Numbered from the stretch's first letter, positions 35,649-44,305 are shown. The stretch is 64,000 bases of DNA from CBDEFX01 sp965237635 (GCA_965237635.1 CBDEFX010000002.1:2108001-2172000), one strand, 5' to 3'. Translations and numbers: made by a program. Notes: generated from the sequence alone by a model not told the origin.

Positions 35649-36665
35649 TTGACTCGGGGTGCGAGAGCACAGGACCTCAAGAGGCTGTTCGCTGGGCTCG
35701 GAGTGCCGGCGCCCATCCAGGGGCGTGTATACGAGACGGCGCGGATAGCCCGCGACTCTCGCTATCGCGTTGGTCGAGACGTTCAGCGGAACCCAGCTAT
35801 CCTGATCGAGACGACTGGCACGGCTGGGGCTGCGGCGTTGTCAGACTTCAAGGGCCGACATCTTCGGGTCGGACACGGCGTCAGTTGCGAGATCAGCGAG
35901 GCCGGTGTGGAGGTGGGGCGTGAGCGGTTCTCAGTAGTGACTTGCGTCGATTCTGATGACCTCCTCAACGACAGGTTCTTCGATGCGGTCGAGACTTTGT
36001 TGCGCTCTCTCGGAGAGACGCCTGTACTAGATGAGCTTCGGCGAGTTGTCGCTGAGCTAATCGAGCTGTTCAGACTGGCTTCCCAGCCTCCCAGGGGAAC
36101 AATCCAAGGTCTTTGGGCTGAACTGTGGCTGATTGCCAAAGCGCGTGAGCCGGATGTCCTTCTGAATGCCTGGCATGCGGAGCCTACGGATGCTTACGAC
36201 TTCAATAGCGGGCCGGAGCGTCTCGAGATAAAGAGCACCAGCCAAAGAACCAGGAGGCATGCATTCTCGCATCGGCAGCTGCAGCCGCCGACGGGTACGC
36301 GAGTCGCCATTGCCTCAGTCTTTGTCGAGAGCTCAGGCGGCGGTCCGACAGTTTCCACGTTGGTCGACCGTATCCGACGCCGAGTCGCCGAACCGCGTGC
36401 GCTGCAAAGACTCGACTACGTCGTCGCCAGTACCCTTGGAGCCGATTGGCGCACCGGTGTTGAAGCCGCCTTCGACTCTGAGCTTGCGTCAGAGTCGCTG
36501 CGTTTCTATGGGGTCGGAGTTGTTCCGTCTCTTCCCTCTGCTGTTCCGCCCGGGGTCTCCGACATCCGATACGTATCGGATCTCTCAGGGGCGCAGGCCC
36601 TAACCGGCGATGAGATGCTTGGGAACGGCGATTTGTTCGCTGCAGTTGCTCCCGTGGAGCCATAG
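35649..36665 (+). CDS. DUF4420-type PD-(D/E)XK nuclease-like protein
   Basis: 338 residues from a TTG at 35649, six bases after AAGGAG and 16 after the Z1 stop; no better start is available. The centre has GLWAELWLI (about 155-161), then DAYDFNS (D184) and LEIKST (E193, K195), a standard PD-(D/E)XK nuclease arrangement of the DUF4420 family. This family is a regular partner of Z1 and MORC-like genes and is the best candidate for the cleaving subunit. The rest is mixed alpha/beta without a DNA-binding motif I can name. Confidence 0.8.
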   Translation: MTRGARAQDLKRLFAGLGVPAPIQGRVYETARIARDSRYRVGRDVQRNPAILIETTGTAGAAALSDFKGRHLRVGHGVSCEISEAGVEVGRERFSVVTCVDSDDLLNDRFFDAVETLLRSLGETPVLDELRRVVAELIELFRLASQPPRGTIQGLWAELWLIAKAREPDVLLNAWHAEPTDAYDFNSGPERLEIKSTSQRTRRHAFSHRQLQPPTGTRVAIASVFVESSGGGPTVSTLVDRIRRRVAEPRALQRLDYVVASTLGADWRTGVEAAFDSELASESLRFYGVGVVPSLPSAVPPGVSDIRYVSDLSGAQALTGDEMLGNGDLFAAVAPVEP

Positions 36666-36866
36666 TCTCCTTCGGTGCAAAACCCGAGCCATAGGGGTGC
36701 CCGCCAGAGGGCTCTCCTCGAGAGCGGCAAGCATGGAGGATGAGACCGGAAAGGGAGGGCGGGGTTTGTATGCACAACCCATGCCCTTCGGTGTGAGACT
36801 TGCTCCAGTTCGAATATCCTGTGCCACTGAGGCAGTGCGCTTGGCGCTACGCTTGTAGGAGAGAAA

Positions 36867-38573
36867 GTGATAGATTCGAGGCCCCCGGACATCCTAATGG
36901 GAATCATACGTAGAGAGGAGGGACGCATACTCGCGAGCTTACCTGGAGAGAGGCGATGGGGACTGCTGGAACTGGTCCGGGCTATTGACCATTATCTTGT
37001 CTACGTCCTTGGACTTGATGAGAAGAACCGAGAGGAAGAGACACAGAGTGAAAGATGGGATCTCTACAGGTATGGTCAAAGCAAAGCGGTTTCGCTTTTT
37101 ACAGACCGGTCCAGCACCTTACCAGGTCCTTCCCTGACACGGTCGGAACGGGCCCATCAGCAATGGGCGGACGCGGTAATTCACAGCTGTGGTCGACTGG
37201 GCATCTGTGAAATGGTTTTGAACCTTCACAGATATGGCCTGGTGGAACTTTCTATGCCGTCTCCCAAAGTAATTCATGCTACGGTTGGTCTCCAGGAAGT
37301 AGGTGTTGAGGCTCTCGAAGCCACCGAACTTCGCTTTTTTCAAGATATGGCCGCAGAGATGGACCAGCAAATACGCGACCAGAATATGGCGATCAGACCG
37401 AGCATCTTGGAGCTGATGTCGCCTCTAGTGTCACCTTGGCAAGAACATTTCCTCCAATACGATACAAACCCGGATATCGACAGTTATTTTCGAAGTCAAG
37501 GACTCTTTTGGGCACGCTCACATTATGAACCGGGTCAGGACGCTTTCCCGCCTAACGCGATTTTTGGAGACTTGCCATTCGTGTTGTATAAGGACGCTGT
37601 CGTTGAGGTGGTCGGTTGGGTGCTCAAGCACATCGCCTTCAGCTCCCTCCTCCTTTCAAAACACACACATCTAGATATACGTAACCTGCTCACAGTAACA
37701 ACGGGCGAAAACCGACTTCATGGTTATCTATCAGCCGCCTTCGATATTACGGAAATGGAAGCTCGGCAGGTGCTGGATACACTGAAGTTGACGCCGGAGA
37801 ACATACAGGCGCACACGTCAGAACCTGCCGTCGATATCGCTCCATTCTTGAATATTAACTCCACAACTGTAGTCTTCTCAATCGCGGGAACGTTGAGTAG
37901 TCCGTTTGATTTCATGCTTGCCGAACTGTACAGGCGATACCGCGGGGATTGGGATCACGCCGTGAACGGACGAGAAGAATACTTTCGGAGGGAGTTGTAC
38001 AATCTATTCCCAACCCGGAGGTTTGCCAAGGCGGAGAAGCCGTTGAAACTGAAGAACGAAGGGGCCGTTGCAACGGACATAGATGCTGCCGTTTTTGACA
38101 CAACGACCGGAACTCTTGGGTTGTTCCAGTTGAAATGGCAGGATCCCTTTGGGACGTCTATGAGAAGGCGAAACTCCAAGATGATGAATTTCCTTGAGGA
38201 AACGAACCAATGGGTTTCCACAGTTAGCTCGATTCTGCTTGAGAACCCGAAGGCACTTGATCATCTGCTTGGTGAGAGAGCGGTCCGAAGTCATGACACG
38301 AAAAGAATCCTTTTGTTTGTCGTAGGCCGGCACTTTTCCCACTTTTCCGGTGGGGCGTACCGGGATTCCAGGGCTGCTTGGGGTACGTGGCCGCAGGTGC
38401 TCCGTCTGTTTAAGGAGTCACACATAGGCTCCGATCCGATCACCTGGCTACACAAGATGCTCCAAGAACAGTCACCCTCACTGAGAACGCCTGTTACCGT
38501 TGAGGCTTACGAGATGCAAATTGGCGAATACCGGGTCAAATACGACCCGGTATCAACGCAACTAGGTCCGTGA
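36867..38573 (+). CDS. Unrecognised 568-residue protein ending the defence operon
   Basis: GTG start at 36867 after GGAGAGAAA. No named family comes to mind. The N-terminal ~300 residues are mainly helical. Around 404-423 the segment TDIDAAVFD ... LGLFQLKWQD has a D-x-D ... Q-x-K spacing that resembles an altered PD-(D/E)XK core (acidic strand, turn, second strand with Lys), preceded by REEYFRRELYNLF. The last 100 residues are alpha/beta. Codon use is visibly less GC-rich than in the neighbours, a sign of separate acquisition. It starts 200 bases after the DUF4420 gene, in the same direction, with a short hairpin (GCTCTC/GAGAGC, 36711-36725) between, so it may be a separate unit. A nuclease or effector is the working guess. 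Confidence 0.6.
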   Translation: MIDSRPPDILMGIIRREEGRILASLPGERRWGLLELVRAIDHYLVYVLGLDEKNREEETQSERWDLYRYGQSKAVSLFTDRSSTLPGPSLTRSERAHQQWADAVIHSCGRLGICEMVLNLHRYGLVELSMPSPKVIHATVGLQEVGVEALEATELRFFQDMAAEMDQQIRDQNMAIRPSILELMSPLVSPWQEHFLQYDTNPDIDSYFRSQGLFWARSHYEPGQDAFPPNAIFGDLPFVLYKDAVVEVVGWVLKHIAFSSLLLSKHTHLDIRNLLTVTTGENRLHGYLSAAFDITEMEARQVLDTLKLTPENIQAHTSEPAVDIAPFLNINSTTVVFSIAGTLSSPFDFMLAELYRRYRGDWDHAVNGREEYFRRELYNLFPTRRFAKAEKPLKLKNEGAVATDIDAAVFDTTTGTLGLFQLKWQDPFGTSMRRRNSKMMNFLEETNQWVSTVSSILLENPKALDHLLGERAVRSHDTKRILLFVVGRHFSHFSGGAYRDSRAAWGTWPQVLRLFKESHIGSDPITWLHKMLQEQSPSLRTPVTVEAYEMQIGEYRVKYDPVSTQLGP

Positions 38574-38634
38574 CTCGATGGTCTCTATCCCTCCACCCTT
38601 GAGTGTAGGTCGTCAGCGAAAATGGGATACATCT

Positions 38635-39107
38635 GAGGCGTGCCGGGAGTTCATGGAGAAGCTGCCGGCCACGCAGGTGCTGGTGCTGCCTGCCTTGACC
38701 GAGACGGACGCCGTGATCGAGGCGGTGGCCGCCGGAGCGACGGGCTACTTGCAGAAGTACCCCAGCGGCCAGGAGTTGGAGGAGGCCGTTCGCTCCCTCG
38801 CAGAGAGGGCCGTCTGAGAATACCGGACGAGTCCAGGAGAAGAGCCCTGGCGATGATCCGCGGTTAACACTGGGAGAAGACCCGTAGAGGTTTCGATGAC
38901 CTGACCGCGCGGAAGCGCGAGTTCAGCGTGCTGTTCACCAGAGGAGAGTCTTATGCCCGGATCGCGGAGGCGAAGCGCATTCGTCCGGTGACCGTTCGGA
39001 ACGCGGTCTCCCGCGTTCGGGACAAGCTGGGGCTCGACACCAAGTAAGAGCTCGTGATTTGGGCCGTTAGAAACGGGTTGGTGCAAGGCCGGGAGCCGAG
39101 CGACTGA
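38635..39107 (+). pseudogene. Response-regulator relic, paralogue of the intact one
   Basis: Starts mid-receiver (CREFMEKLPATQVLVLP, AAGATGYLQK), then shifts frame near 38813 (GRLRIPDESRRRALAMIRG). It runs through a TAA, the LuxR-type HTH (LTARKREFSVLFTRGES, TVRNAVSRVRDKLGL), another TAA in DTK/ELVIWAVRNGL, and ends at 39107. It lacks the first half of the receiver and cannot be functional. It mirrors the regulator at 27195-27887, which lies before the defence island. Confidence 0.85.
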
Positions 39108-39149
39108 CGCCGCCGCGCCGAGGTCGCGTTGGGGACATCACCAGCATGC

Positions 39150-39327
39150 CCCCAGTTGGCCTTCTCTGCCCCGGAGACTGCCGCAGGTACCCCGGCGGGA
39201 CTGAAAACACCAGCATCTTGCGCACCGTGTCCCGGTGGAGCTCGAACACCCGGGAGGCCTCCCGGATGCTCATCCCATCGACCATCACCGCCCTACGGAC
39301 CCGCAGATATACGTCCACCTTGTACAT
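39150..39327 (-). pseudogene. IS21-family IstA N-terminal fragment
   Basis: From the ATG at 39327 the minus strand reads MYKVDVYLRVRRAVMVDG, then SIREASRVFELHRDTVRKML and SVPPGY, the N-terminal HTH region of IstA. Homology ends after ~60 residues, and the catalytic DDE part is absent. Confidence 0.75.
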
Positions 39328-39401
39328 CCATCACACCATCCATGGGTTCGGATACAACCCTATGAATGATGGCGGGCGGTACAGTATTCAGTCGCCGTTT
39401 G

Positions 39402-39817
39402 TGTCGATGGTCAGGATAAATGTCCGGCTAAGTGGCCAGCATAAATGTCACTTGTGCTATCCGCGAGGGTAACAGATGGATCCTACCGGACACGATCTGG
39501 GTACAAGAGTGGACTCTCGGCCTCCATGTACTTCTTCGCCGTGTCCCGATGGATGCCGACTTCCCGTGCAACCCCTCGAATCGACAGCCCCCTGCGCTTC
39601 GCCTTCTGGACAGCGTTCCACCTTGCCGCAGCTCTTATGGCGACCAGTCTTTACTAGGCGGCAGCACGCCGGAGCCCTCGGTCGATCGGACCCTGCCTGG
39701 AGTACGATTGACCTAGTTTCTAGAACGAGACGAGCTGGGAGCACTGAATCGGCGAAGATGTAAACGTCGGAGGTAAAGTGGGCCAGTTAGTCAGGACTTT
39801 TTCGCTGGACATCGACA
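39402..39817 (-). mobile_element. IS21-derived mini-element (~416 bp)
   Basis: Ends are inverted: the left reads TGTCGATGGTCAGGATAAAT, the right in reverse complement TGTCGATGTCCAGCGAAAAA, followed on both sides by GTCC and a (G)ACTAAnTGGCC-like stretch. Next to the left end the motif pair GATAAATGTCCG and CATAAATGTCAC repeats the multiple transposase sites of IS21 ends. The inside codes, on the minus strand, only for an IstA-type HTH (KRRGLSIRGVAREVGIHRDT) that runs through a TAG into the left end. It is thus an internally deleted, non-autonomous derivative. Confidence 0.6.
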
Positions 39818-40024
39818 ATTCGGTTGTCGCTGTTCAGGATAAATGTCCGTCTAACTGTTCGGCAGAAATGTCACCCGATTGGTCTGCGATGGTATCAGAT
39901 GGCGACACTGTGGATGCGACCGGGGACCGACGCGTCGGTGGATTTTCAGCGTCAATGTATCTCCTTACCGTGTCTCTATGGATTCCCAATTCCCTGGCCA
40001 TCCGTCGAATGGACATCCCCTTAA

Positions 40025-41743
40025 CCCGAATCCACCGAAGGACACCGATGGACGGCGTGAGGAAAGCGGAAGGGGGGTGAGGGAGCTACAGGGGAAATAG
40101 CCTGGGTTCCATTTGGGGTAGGGAGGTCGGCGGACGGTCTTCATCGCCGCACAGGGGCCCCTATGGCCGTCTGCGGGAGCTGCGATGCGCGGGATGGCGA
40201 GAGAATACGCAGCAGGGAACTCTCTCGGACCGGGCTGGCACGAGTCTGCGGGGATCTTCGGTTGTCCGGTGGGTGGGTCGGTCGCCGACGGTGCCGTCAG
40301 GCCGGGAGTGGAATGGCTCGCAGCCGGGCCAAGGCGCGGCTGAACTTCTCAGCCCAAGGCCAGCGATCCGGAAGATGCAGGGTCAACCGGCGTGCCGAGC
40401 GGGTGAGCCGTCCGGCCAGGGAGAAGAACCGCCGCCGGAGGGTTTTGGTGGTGGCTATCCGCTCTCCCAGACCGATCCGCGCCGTCCAGCGGGCCAGGTT
40501 GTGGGCCATCGTCTGGACGGCCAGCCAGGCGCCGTTGGCGGCGAAGCGGCCCGAGGGGAGATGGTTCAGCCCGACGCCGTACTTGAGGTCGCGTATGGTA
40601 TTCTCGATCTCGGCGTGGCGGCGATGGTCAGCCTCCAGTTCGAGCAACTCCCCGTCTCGGTCGGTGATGAAGCCATGATAGCTGTATTTGGCGAAGAGGG
40701 CCAGTTGGGAACCGGGCGTCGGCTTCACCCGCCGGACGATGAGCCGTACCGGCGCGGCGTCCGCCTCGGCCTGGAAGGGGGTGCAGGTGGTCTCGGCCAC
40801 ATCGGCGGCACCGTCCATCCAGTAAGGAATCGGCGTCCAGGCATCTTCGGGTATCGCCTCGATGAGATTGTGCAGGCTTTTGTGCTGGCGGATGGTGATG
40901 GAGAAGCGGACATCCATCTTGCGGCAGACGGATACCACGCCATGAGTGTAGAACCCGCTGTCGGCCCGTAGCGTGAGTCGTCCGTTGGCCCCGGCGTAGC
41001 GCACCCGTCCCACCGTCTCCCGCAGGAAGTGGGCGGCGCCGCGGGCGGTGTTGGCCCGGCCCTCGCGCAGCCGGGACATCAGCACGTCTCCGGTGCCGGC
41101 GGCGATGGCCAGCAGCGGGTGGTAGCCCCGCTTGCCGGTATAGCCGTGGTGGCGGGCGCCCTCCTTGGCCAGTCCGTAGGTCTCGCAGATGGTGGAGTCC
41201 AGGTCAATGGTCAGGGGCCCGTCGCCGGGTCCCGCCCCGGCCTGCCAAGCCCGGGCCAGCAACTCGCGGCTCACCCGGTCGAGTTGACGGACGTGGCCCC
41301 ACCGGAAGCTGCGCAGGAAGGTGCCCAGGGTGGATGGCGCCTTGACCGTGCCGCCCAGGGTGCAGGCCGTCCCCCCGGTGCGCAACACATCGGCGTCGTC
41401 AATGCAGTCGCCCCCAGCCAGCGCAGACGCCACCAGCGTCATCATCTTGTCGCTCGTGTTCGCCCGCCCCGGGGCATCGCCCAGGTCGAGGCGCTGCCGG
41501 ACGAGTTCGGGCAGGCCGAGGTGCCGCGCCAGGGTGGCCGGAAGGAGCAGCCCGGCATTGGCCACCAAGCGGCGGTCGTCGAAGGTGATTTGGATCCGGT
41601 CGGGGTGGTTGCGTGGCAGCATCTACTGGGTGCTCCTTTTCCGGGGTCGGTTTTTTGCTACAAAACCATTATCCCAGAAGCACAGGAGCGCCTTCTTGCC
41701 GCCTCAGGACGCTAACCCGACGCCCTCCTTCGGTGGATTCGGG
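40025..41743 (-). mobile_element. IS1380-family element, copy 3
   Basis: Same inverted repeats (CCCGAATCCACCGAAGGA) and orientation as copies 1 and 2. It lies inside the second IS21 mini-element, next to the ATG of its HTH peptide. Flanks are TTAA at the left and CTTAG at the right, so only TTA is shared. Confidence 0.9.
40297..41622 (-). CDS. IS1380-family transposase (copy 3)
   Basis: 441 residues, intact, nearly identical to copies 1 and 2. Distinguishing residues are HPLLAIAA, AGANGRL and IENTIRD. Catalytic segments DLDSTICETYG and RADSGFY are kept. Confidence 0.93.
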   Translation of the reverse strand: MLPRNHPDRIQITFDDRRLVANAGLLLPATLARHLGLPELVRQRLDLGDAPGRANTSDKMMTLVASALAGGDCIDDADVLRTGGTACTLGGTVKAPSTLGTFLRSFRWGHVRQLDRVSRELLARAWQAGAGPGDGPLTIDLDSTICETYGLAKEGARHHGYTGKRGYHPLLAIAAGTGDVLMSRLREGRANTARGAAHFLRETVGRVRYAGANGRLTLRADSGFYTHGVVSVCRKMDVRFSITIRQHKSLHNLIEAIPEDAWTPIPYWMDGAADVAETTCTPFQAEADAAPVRLIVRRVKPTPGSQLALFAKYSYHGFITDRDGELLELEADHRRHAEIENTIRDLKYGVGLNHLPSGRFAANGAWLAVQTMAHNLARWTARIGLGERIATTKTLRRRFFSLAGRLTRSARRLTLHLPDRWPWAEKFSRALARLRAIPLPA

Positions 41744-41774
41744 CTTAGCCGGACATTTTCGCTGACCATCGACA

Positions 41775-42348
41775 CCCTTCACACATCCCGGCCTTCGGCC
41801 TGGGCATAGGCACTCCCGCCGCCATCTGGACCCTGGTGGGTATCTACGGTACTGCCGCTACAGGGACCGCCATCGGAGCCCTATCTGGAGCGGCCGCCGG
41901 CGCAGCCACCGCTGCATGGATCGGTCGCGCTGCCACTCTAGGTCTAGGCGGTATGACCGCTGGTCGCATCGCCCTAGGGCCGATCGGTGTCGCCGCGTCC
42001 CTAGTAACCTTGCCCCTCAGAGCGGCTCTCGCCCGTAACAGAGAAAGGAACTACATCCAGCAAACAGACGAAGCGGCCCACAAAATGGGTTGTCTTGAAG
42101 AGATTATCGAGCGGTCCCGCAGCCGAATGAAGCCCTTGCTGCCTCGAATGGCCGTGAATTCCGCCAATATGCAACATCATGCCGGCCAACTAAAGACAGC
42201 AACACCCAAGGCGCCGGACGCCCAAGGCATTGTTCACAAGCTGGACATCCATATGCGGGATGCGGCAGCCCTTAATAATGAGTTGGTCGACATAGTCAAT
42301 GAACGAGACGACGTGAGGAAGGTTGCTGGCTTCACCAACGAGGGTTGA
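41775..42348 (+). CDS. C-terminal part of a Gly/Ala-zipper membrane-type protein, N-terminus lost
   Basis: The frame is open from the mini-element boundary, with no native start. It reads FGLGIGTPAAIWTLVGIYG, then a Gly/Ala-rich hydrophobic run (AIGALSGAAAGAATAAWIG) that looks like a glycine-zipper membrane hairpin, followed by a hydrophilic helical tail (LARNRERNYIQQTDEAAHKM and on to the TGA at 42348). A start at the internal GTG 41836 would keep most of the hydrophobic segment. Such segments occur in small inner-membrane and phage-related proteins. Function unknown. Confidence 0.5.
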
Positions 42349-42560
42349 TGCTGGGCACCCGACATCCGTACCGCCGTGAAGAGCAGGAGACTATTGAATC
42401 CGCGTCTCGGGCGGCGCGCACCGGAGCGGCATCGCTTGCCGCCAATGCCCAACCCATGGAATCGATCACGAGCCGTTTGACCTGGTGCACAACTTCGCTG
42501 GGCAGGTCCTGGTATTCGAGGCTGGCCACCCAACTCGTGAGACGTTCAACGATGGGGGGT
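42345..42560 (-). pseudogene. MmgE/PrpD-family N-terminal fragment
   Basis: The minus strand reads ERLTSWVASLEYQDLPSEVV then LVIDSMGWALAASDAAPVRAARD, the N-terminal helices of MmgE/PrpD proteins (2-methylcitrate dehydratase and related lyases). After ~60 residues the frame drifts and ends. No start and no remainder are present. Confidence 0.7.
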
Positions 42561-42670
42561 GATTATGCTCTCGCACCTCCTCCGAGACTCACAGCTCCAC
42601 GCCGAGTGCTCTTGAAATCCTGAGCCATGCCGCACAGTAATGCCCGGGCATGGGCCCAGGTAGGCTCACA

Positions 42671-42813
42671 GAGCCCCTAACCACATCTCGAAGATAGTTC
42701 TGTCTATCGTCAAAATAGGCCCACCTGAGAAGACTCGAACCGATCATTCAGGCCGAGGCGGGAGCCCCAGCCACATCTCGAAGATGGTACCGTCTACTGT
42801 CCACTCAGGCCCC
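42671..42813. repeat. Two ~50-bp direct repeats with palindromic cores
   Basis: GAGCCCC followed by CCACATCTCGAAGAT occurs at 42671 and 42762, and similarity continues to an AGGCCC end (about 80% identity). The first core, GATAGTTCTGTCTATC, and the second, AGATGGTACCGTCT, are each near-perfect palindromes although their sequences differ. They lie within 200 bases upstream of a regulator-like ORF. Confidence 0.55.
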
Positions 42814-42855
42814 CGGACGTAGTCCAAAGAAGAAGCAGAATGGGGAGGTAGGACT

Positions 42856-43122
42856 ATGGAAGCAAGTAAGCAGATAGAGGACTCTTAGCCGGAGCTCTTC
42901 CCGAAAGATTTCGGCGAGCGGCTCAGGGAGCTTGCCGGCCTGTCGTGGGAAGAATTCGCCGAGCGACTCAGCGCCGATGATGACCGTGTGATGGAGTGGC
43001 GCAAAGATTCGGTTCCCTCCGGGGTGTGTGTGTGGCACATCATACATCTGGCATCGACGGTTCCCGGGGGGGTCGAGGTAATGCTTACTGAGGCCACCGA
43101 GGACTACCGAAAGGCGGAGTAG
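42856..43122 (+). pseudogene. XRE-like regulator interrupted by an early amber codon
   Basis: The ATG at 42856 follows GGAGGTAGGACT. Ten codons later a TAG (42886-42888) interrupts the frame, which is otherwise open for 78 more codons: FGERLRELAGLSWEEFAERL, VMEWRKDSVPSG, VWHIIHLASTVPGGVEVML. This is a compact helix-turn-helix protein of the kind found in single-domain regulators. Either a nonsense mutation killed it, or translation starts later. Confidence 0.55.
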
Positions 43123-43528
43123 CGACGCGACCCGTTGGCGGGGACATCAGCCCTCCGGCCTGAGCGGGTCCTCAAGTGTTGTCACTGTCAGTCTTCTCTA
43201 TAGGTCAACCGCCCATGAGTACCGTACGTTTCCGTAGCTATTGAGTCCAGAGAGTGAACACGCTGAGGTTCGTCCTAGACCTTTGATCGAAGCCTGGTCC
43301 TCAGCCGTCGGGCCCAGAGCCTGCGTTAGCGCTGAGGGAAGGCTCTAACGTCACGGCCTGCTCTGTCGCCCGGAGTACAGCGAAGAACGTAGAGTGGAGC
43401 CACTTCGACCAACTCTAGCAAGTGGGTGATAGCATCAGCAGGTAGCACGGTCTCTGGTGCCACCTGAGTCCCCTAGGGGAATGGCCATGGGGGACGCAGA
43501 TCCACACGATGCCTTGCGGCTCGTCGTG
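43123..43528. other. Intergenic stretch, nothing recognised
   Basis: About 400 bases between the regulator relic and the phosphotransferase gene. No ORF on either strand with homology or a ribosome site was found. No clear terminator or promoter. Confidence 0.4.
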
Positions 43529-44305
43529 CTAGAGCAACTCGTCCAGCAGCCGGTAGTATTCGATCTTCTGGGCGTCAGGACTCGAGAGCCCGTACGCCTT
43601 GAAGAACGCCGTCCGGAGGTCTCTGCCAGTGTTGCGTTGGAGACTCCGAACGACCAGTGCGATATCCTTGTAACGGTCGGCGATTCCGGCCCAGCCGCAG
43701 TCGACGAATCCCGTGACTTCCTCACCGTCGATCAACACGTTTGGCAGGCAGTAATCGCCGTGGGTGAAGACGAGGTCCTCTTCGGCCGGTCTTGTGGAAA
43801 GCAACTCTTTGAACACCCCCGCGGCTGAGCGGCCGCGGCGCTCGTCTTCGAAGTTGGTCACGTCGACCAGCCCTCGCGTTACGTTTCGGTCCGCCTCGTC
43901 GATCGTCTGGTCCAAGGACATGTCGAAGGGACACTGCTCAATCGGGACGGCGTGAATCAAGCGCAGTCCTTGGGCCAACAGCGTCACTAGTTCATCGTCC
44001 GGTCTGTCGCCGCAGAGGCTGGCTGCATCTCGCCCCGGAAGAGCTGACAAGACCAGGTACTCCTCACGGCAGTCTGTCTCGTAGGCGAACACCTCAGGGA
44101 CTGGCAGCCTGCCGCGCAGCCACTCGATCCGCTCCTTCTCTCGCAGCAAGTCCCTCCGGTGCCACACTGGAGATACCTTGAGATACAGCGGCAGCTGTGC
44201 AGCTCCGTCAAGCCGGAAGGTGTCCGCCGGCGACTCGCCAATCGTGATCCGGGTACACGTCCGGCCTTCGGCGAACGGCCGAAGGGGCCTAGGCAGCGAC
44301 TTCAA
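43529..44305 (-). CDS. Aminoglycoside 3'-phosphotransferase-like kinase
   Basis: About 258 residues from a TTG at 44305; the frame is open to 44434 but that part comes from the adjacent IS256 end. N-terminal PRPLRPFAEGRTCTRITIGES and LYLKVSP (with the ATP-binding Lys) are followed by the brenner-type catalytic loop VFTHGDYCLPN and the metal/positioning segment GFVDCGWAGIADRYKDIAL. These are the APH(3') signatures. The enzyme would phosphorylate aminoglycosides or a related small molecule. No good ribosome site is visible, and the IS inserted right upstream may have removed the native start or now supply a promoter. Substrate and resistance phenotype cannot be read from sequence. Confidence 0.75.
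   Translation of the reverse strand: MKSLPRPLRPFAEGRTCTRITIGESPADTFRLDGAAQLPLYLKVSPVWHRRDLLREKERIEWLRGRLPVPEVFAYETDCREEYLVLSALPGRDAASLCGDRPDDELVTLLAQGLRLIHAVPIEQCPFDMSLDQTIDEADRNVTRGLVDVTNFEDERRGRSAAGVFKELLSTRPAEEDLVFTHGDYCLPNVLIDGEEVTGFVDCGWAGIADRYKDIALVVRSLQRNTGRDLRTAFFKAYGLSSPDAQKIEYYRLLDELL

Larger units (their letters stand above)
39825..41774 (-). mobile_element. Second IS21-derived mini-element, split by IS1380 copy 3
   Basis: The left end TGTCGCTGTTCAGGATAAAT (39825) has the paired GATAAATGTCCG/CAGAAATGTCAC sites. The matching inverted end, CCGGACATTTTCGCTGACCA then TCGACA, lies at 41749-41774, beyond the IS1380 insertion. Without the insertion the element is about 230 bp. It encodes a 60-residue peptide (40016-39834, minus) with SIRRMARELGIHRDTVRRYI and a tail GDISAEQLDGHLS made by the terminal repeat. 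Confidence 0.6.

Noticed and set aside
29670..38573. Complete CBASS or DISARM system
   Set aside because: No CBASS effector or Cap2/Cap3-like gene and no DISARM DrmA/DrmB pair could be recognised; the gene set fits the MORC/Z1 restriction-like group better.
18088..41743. A 23-kb composite transposon formed by IS1380 copies 2 and 3, carrying the surface protein and defence island
   Set aside because: The outer flanks (CTAAC left, CTTAG right) do not match, copy 3 lies inside an IS21 mini-element, and the copies are direct and scattered (copy 1 lies in recN). Without an empty site the idea has no support.
42700..42770. tRNA-like T-arm (GGTTCGAGTCTTC on the minus strand)
   Set aside because: The flanking bases do not form a T-stem, and no acceptor, D or anticodon arm could be matched.
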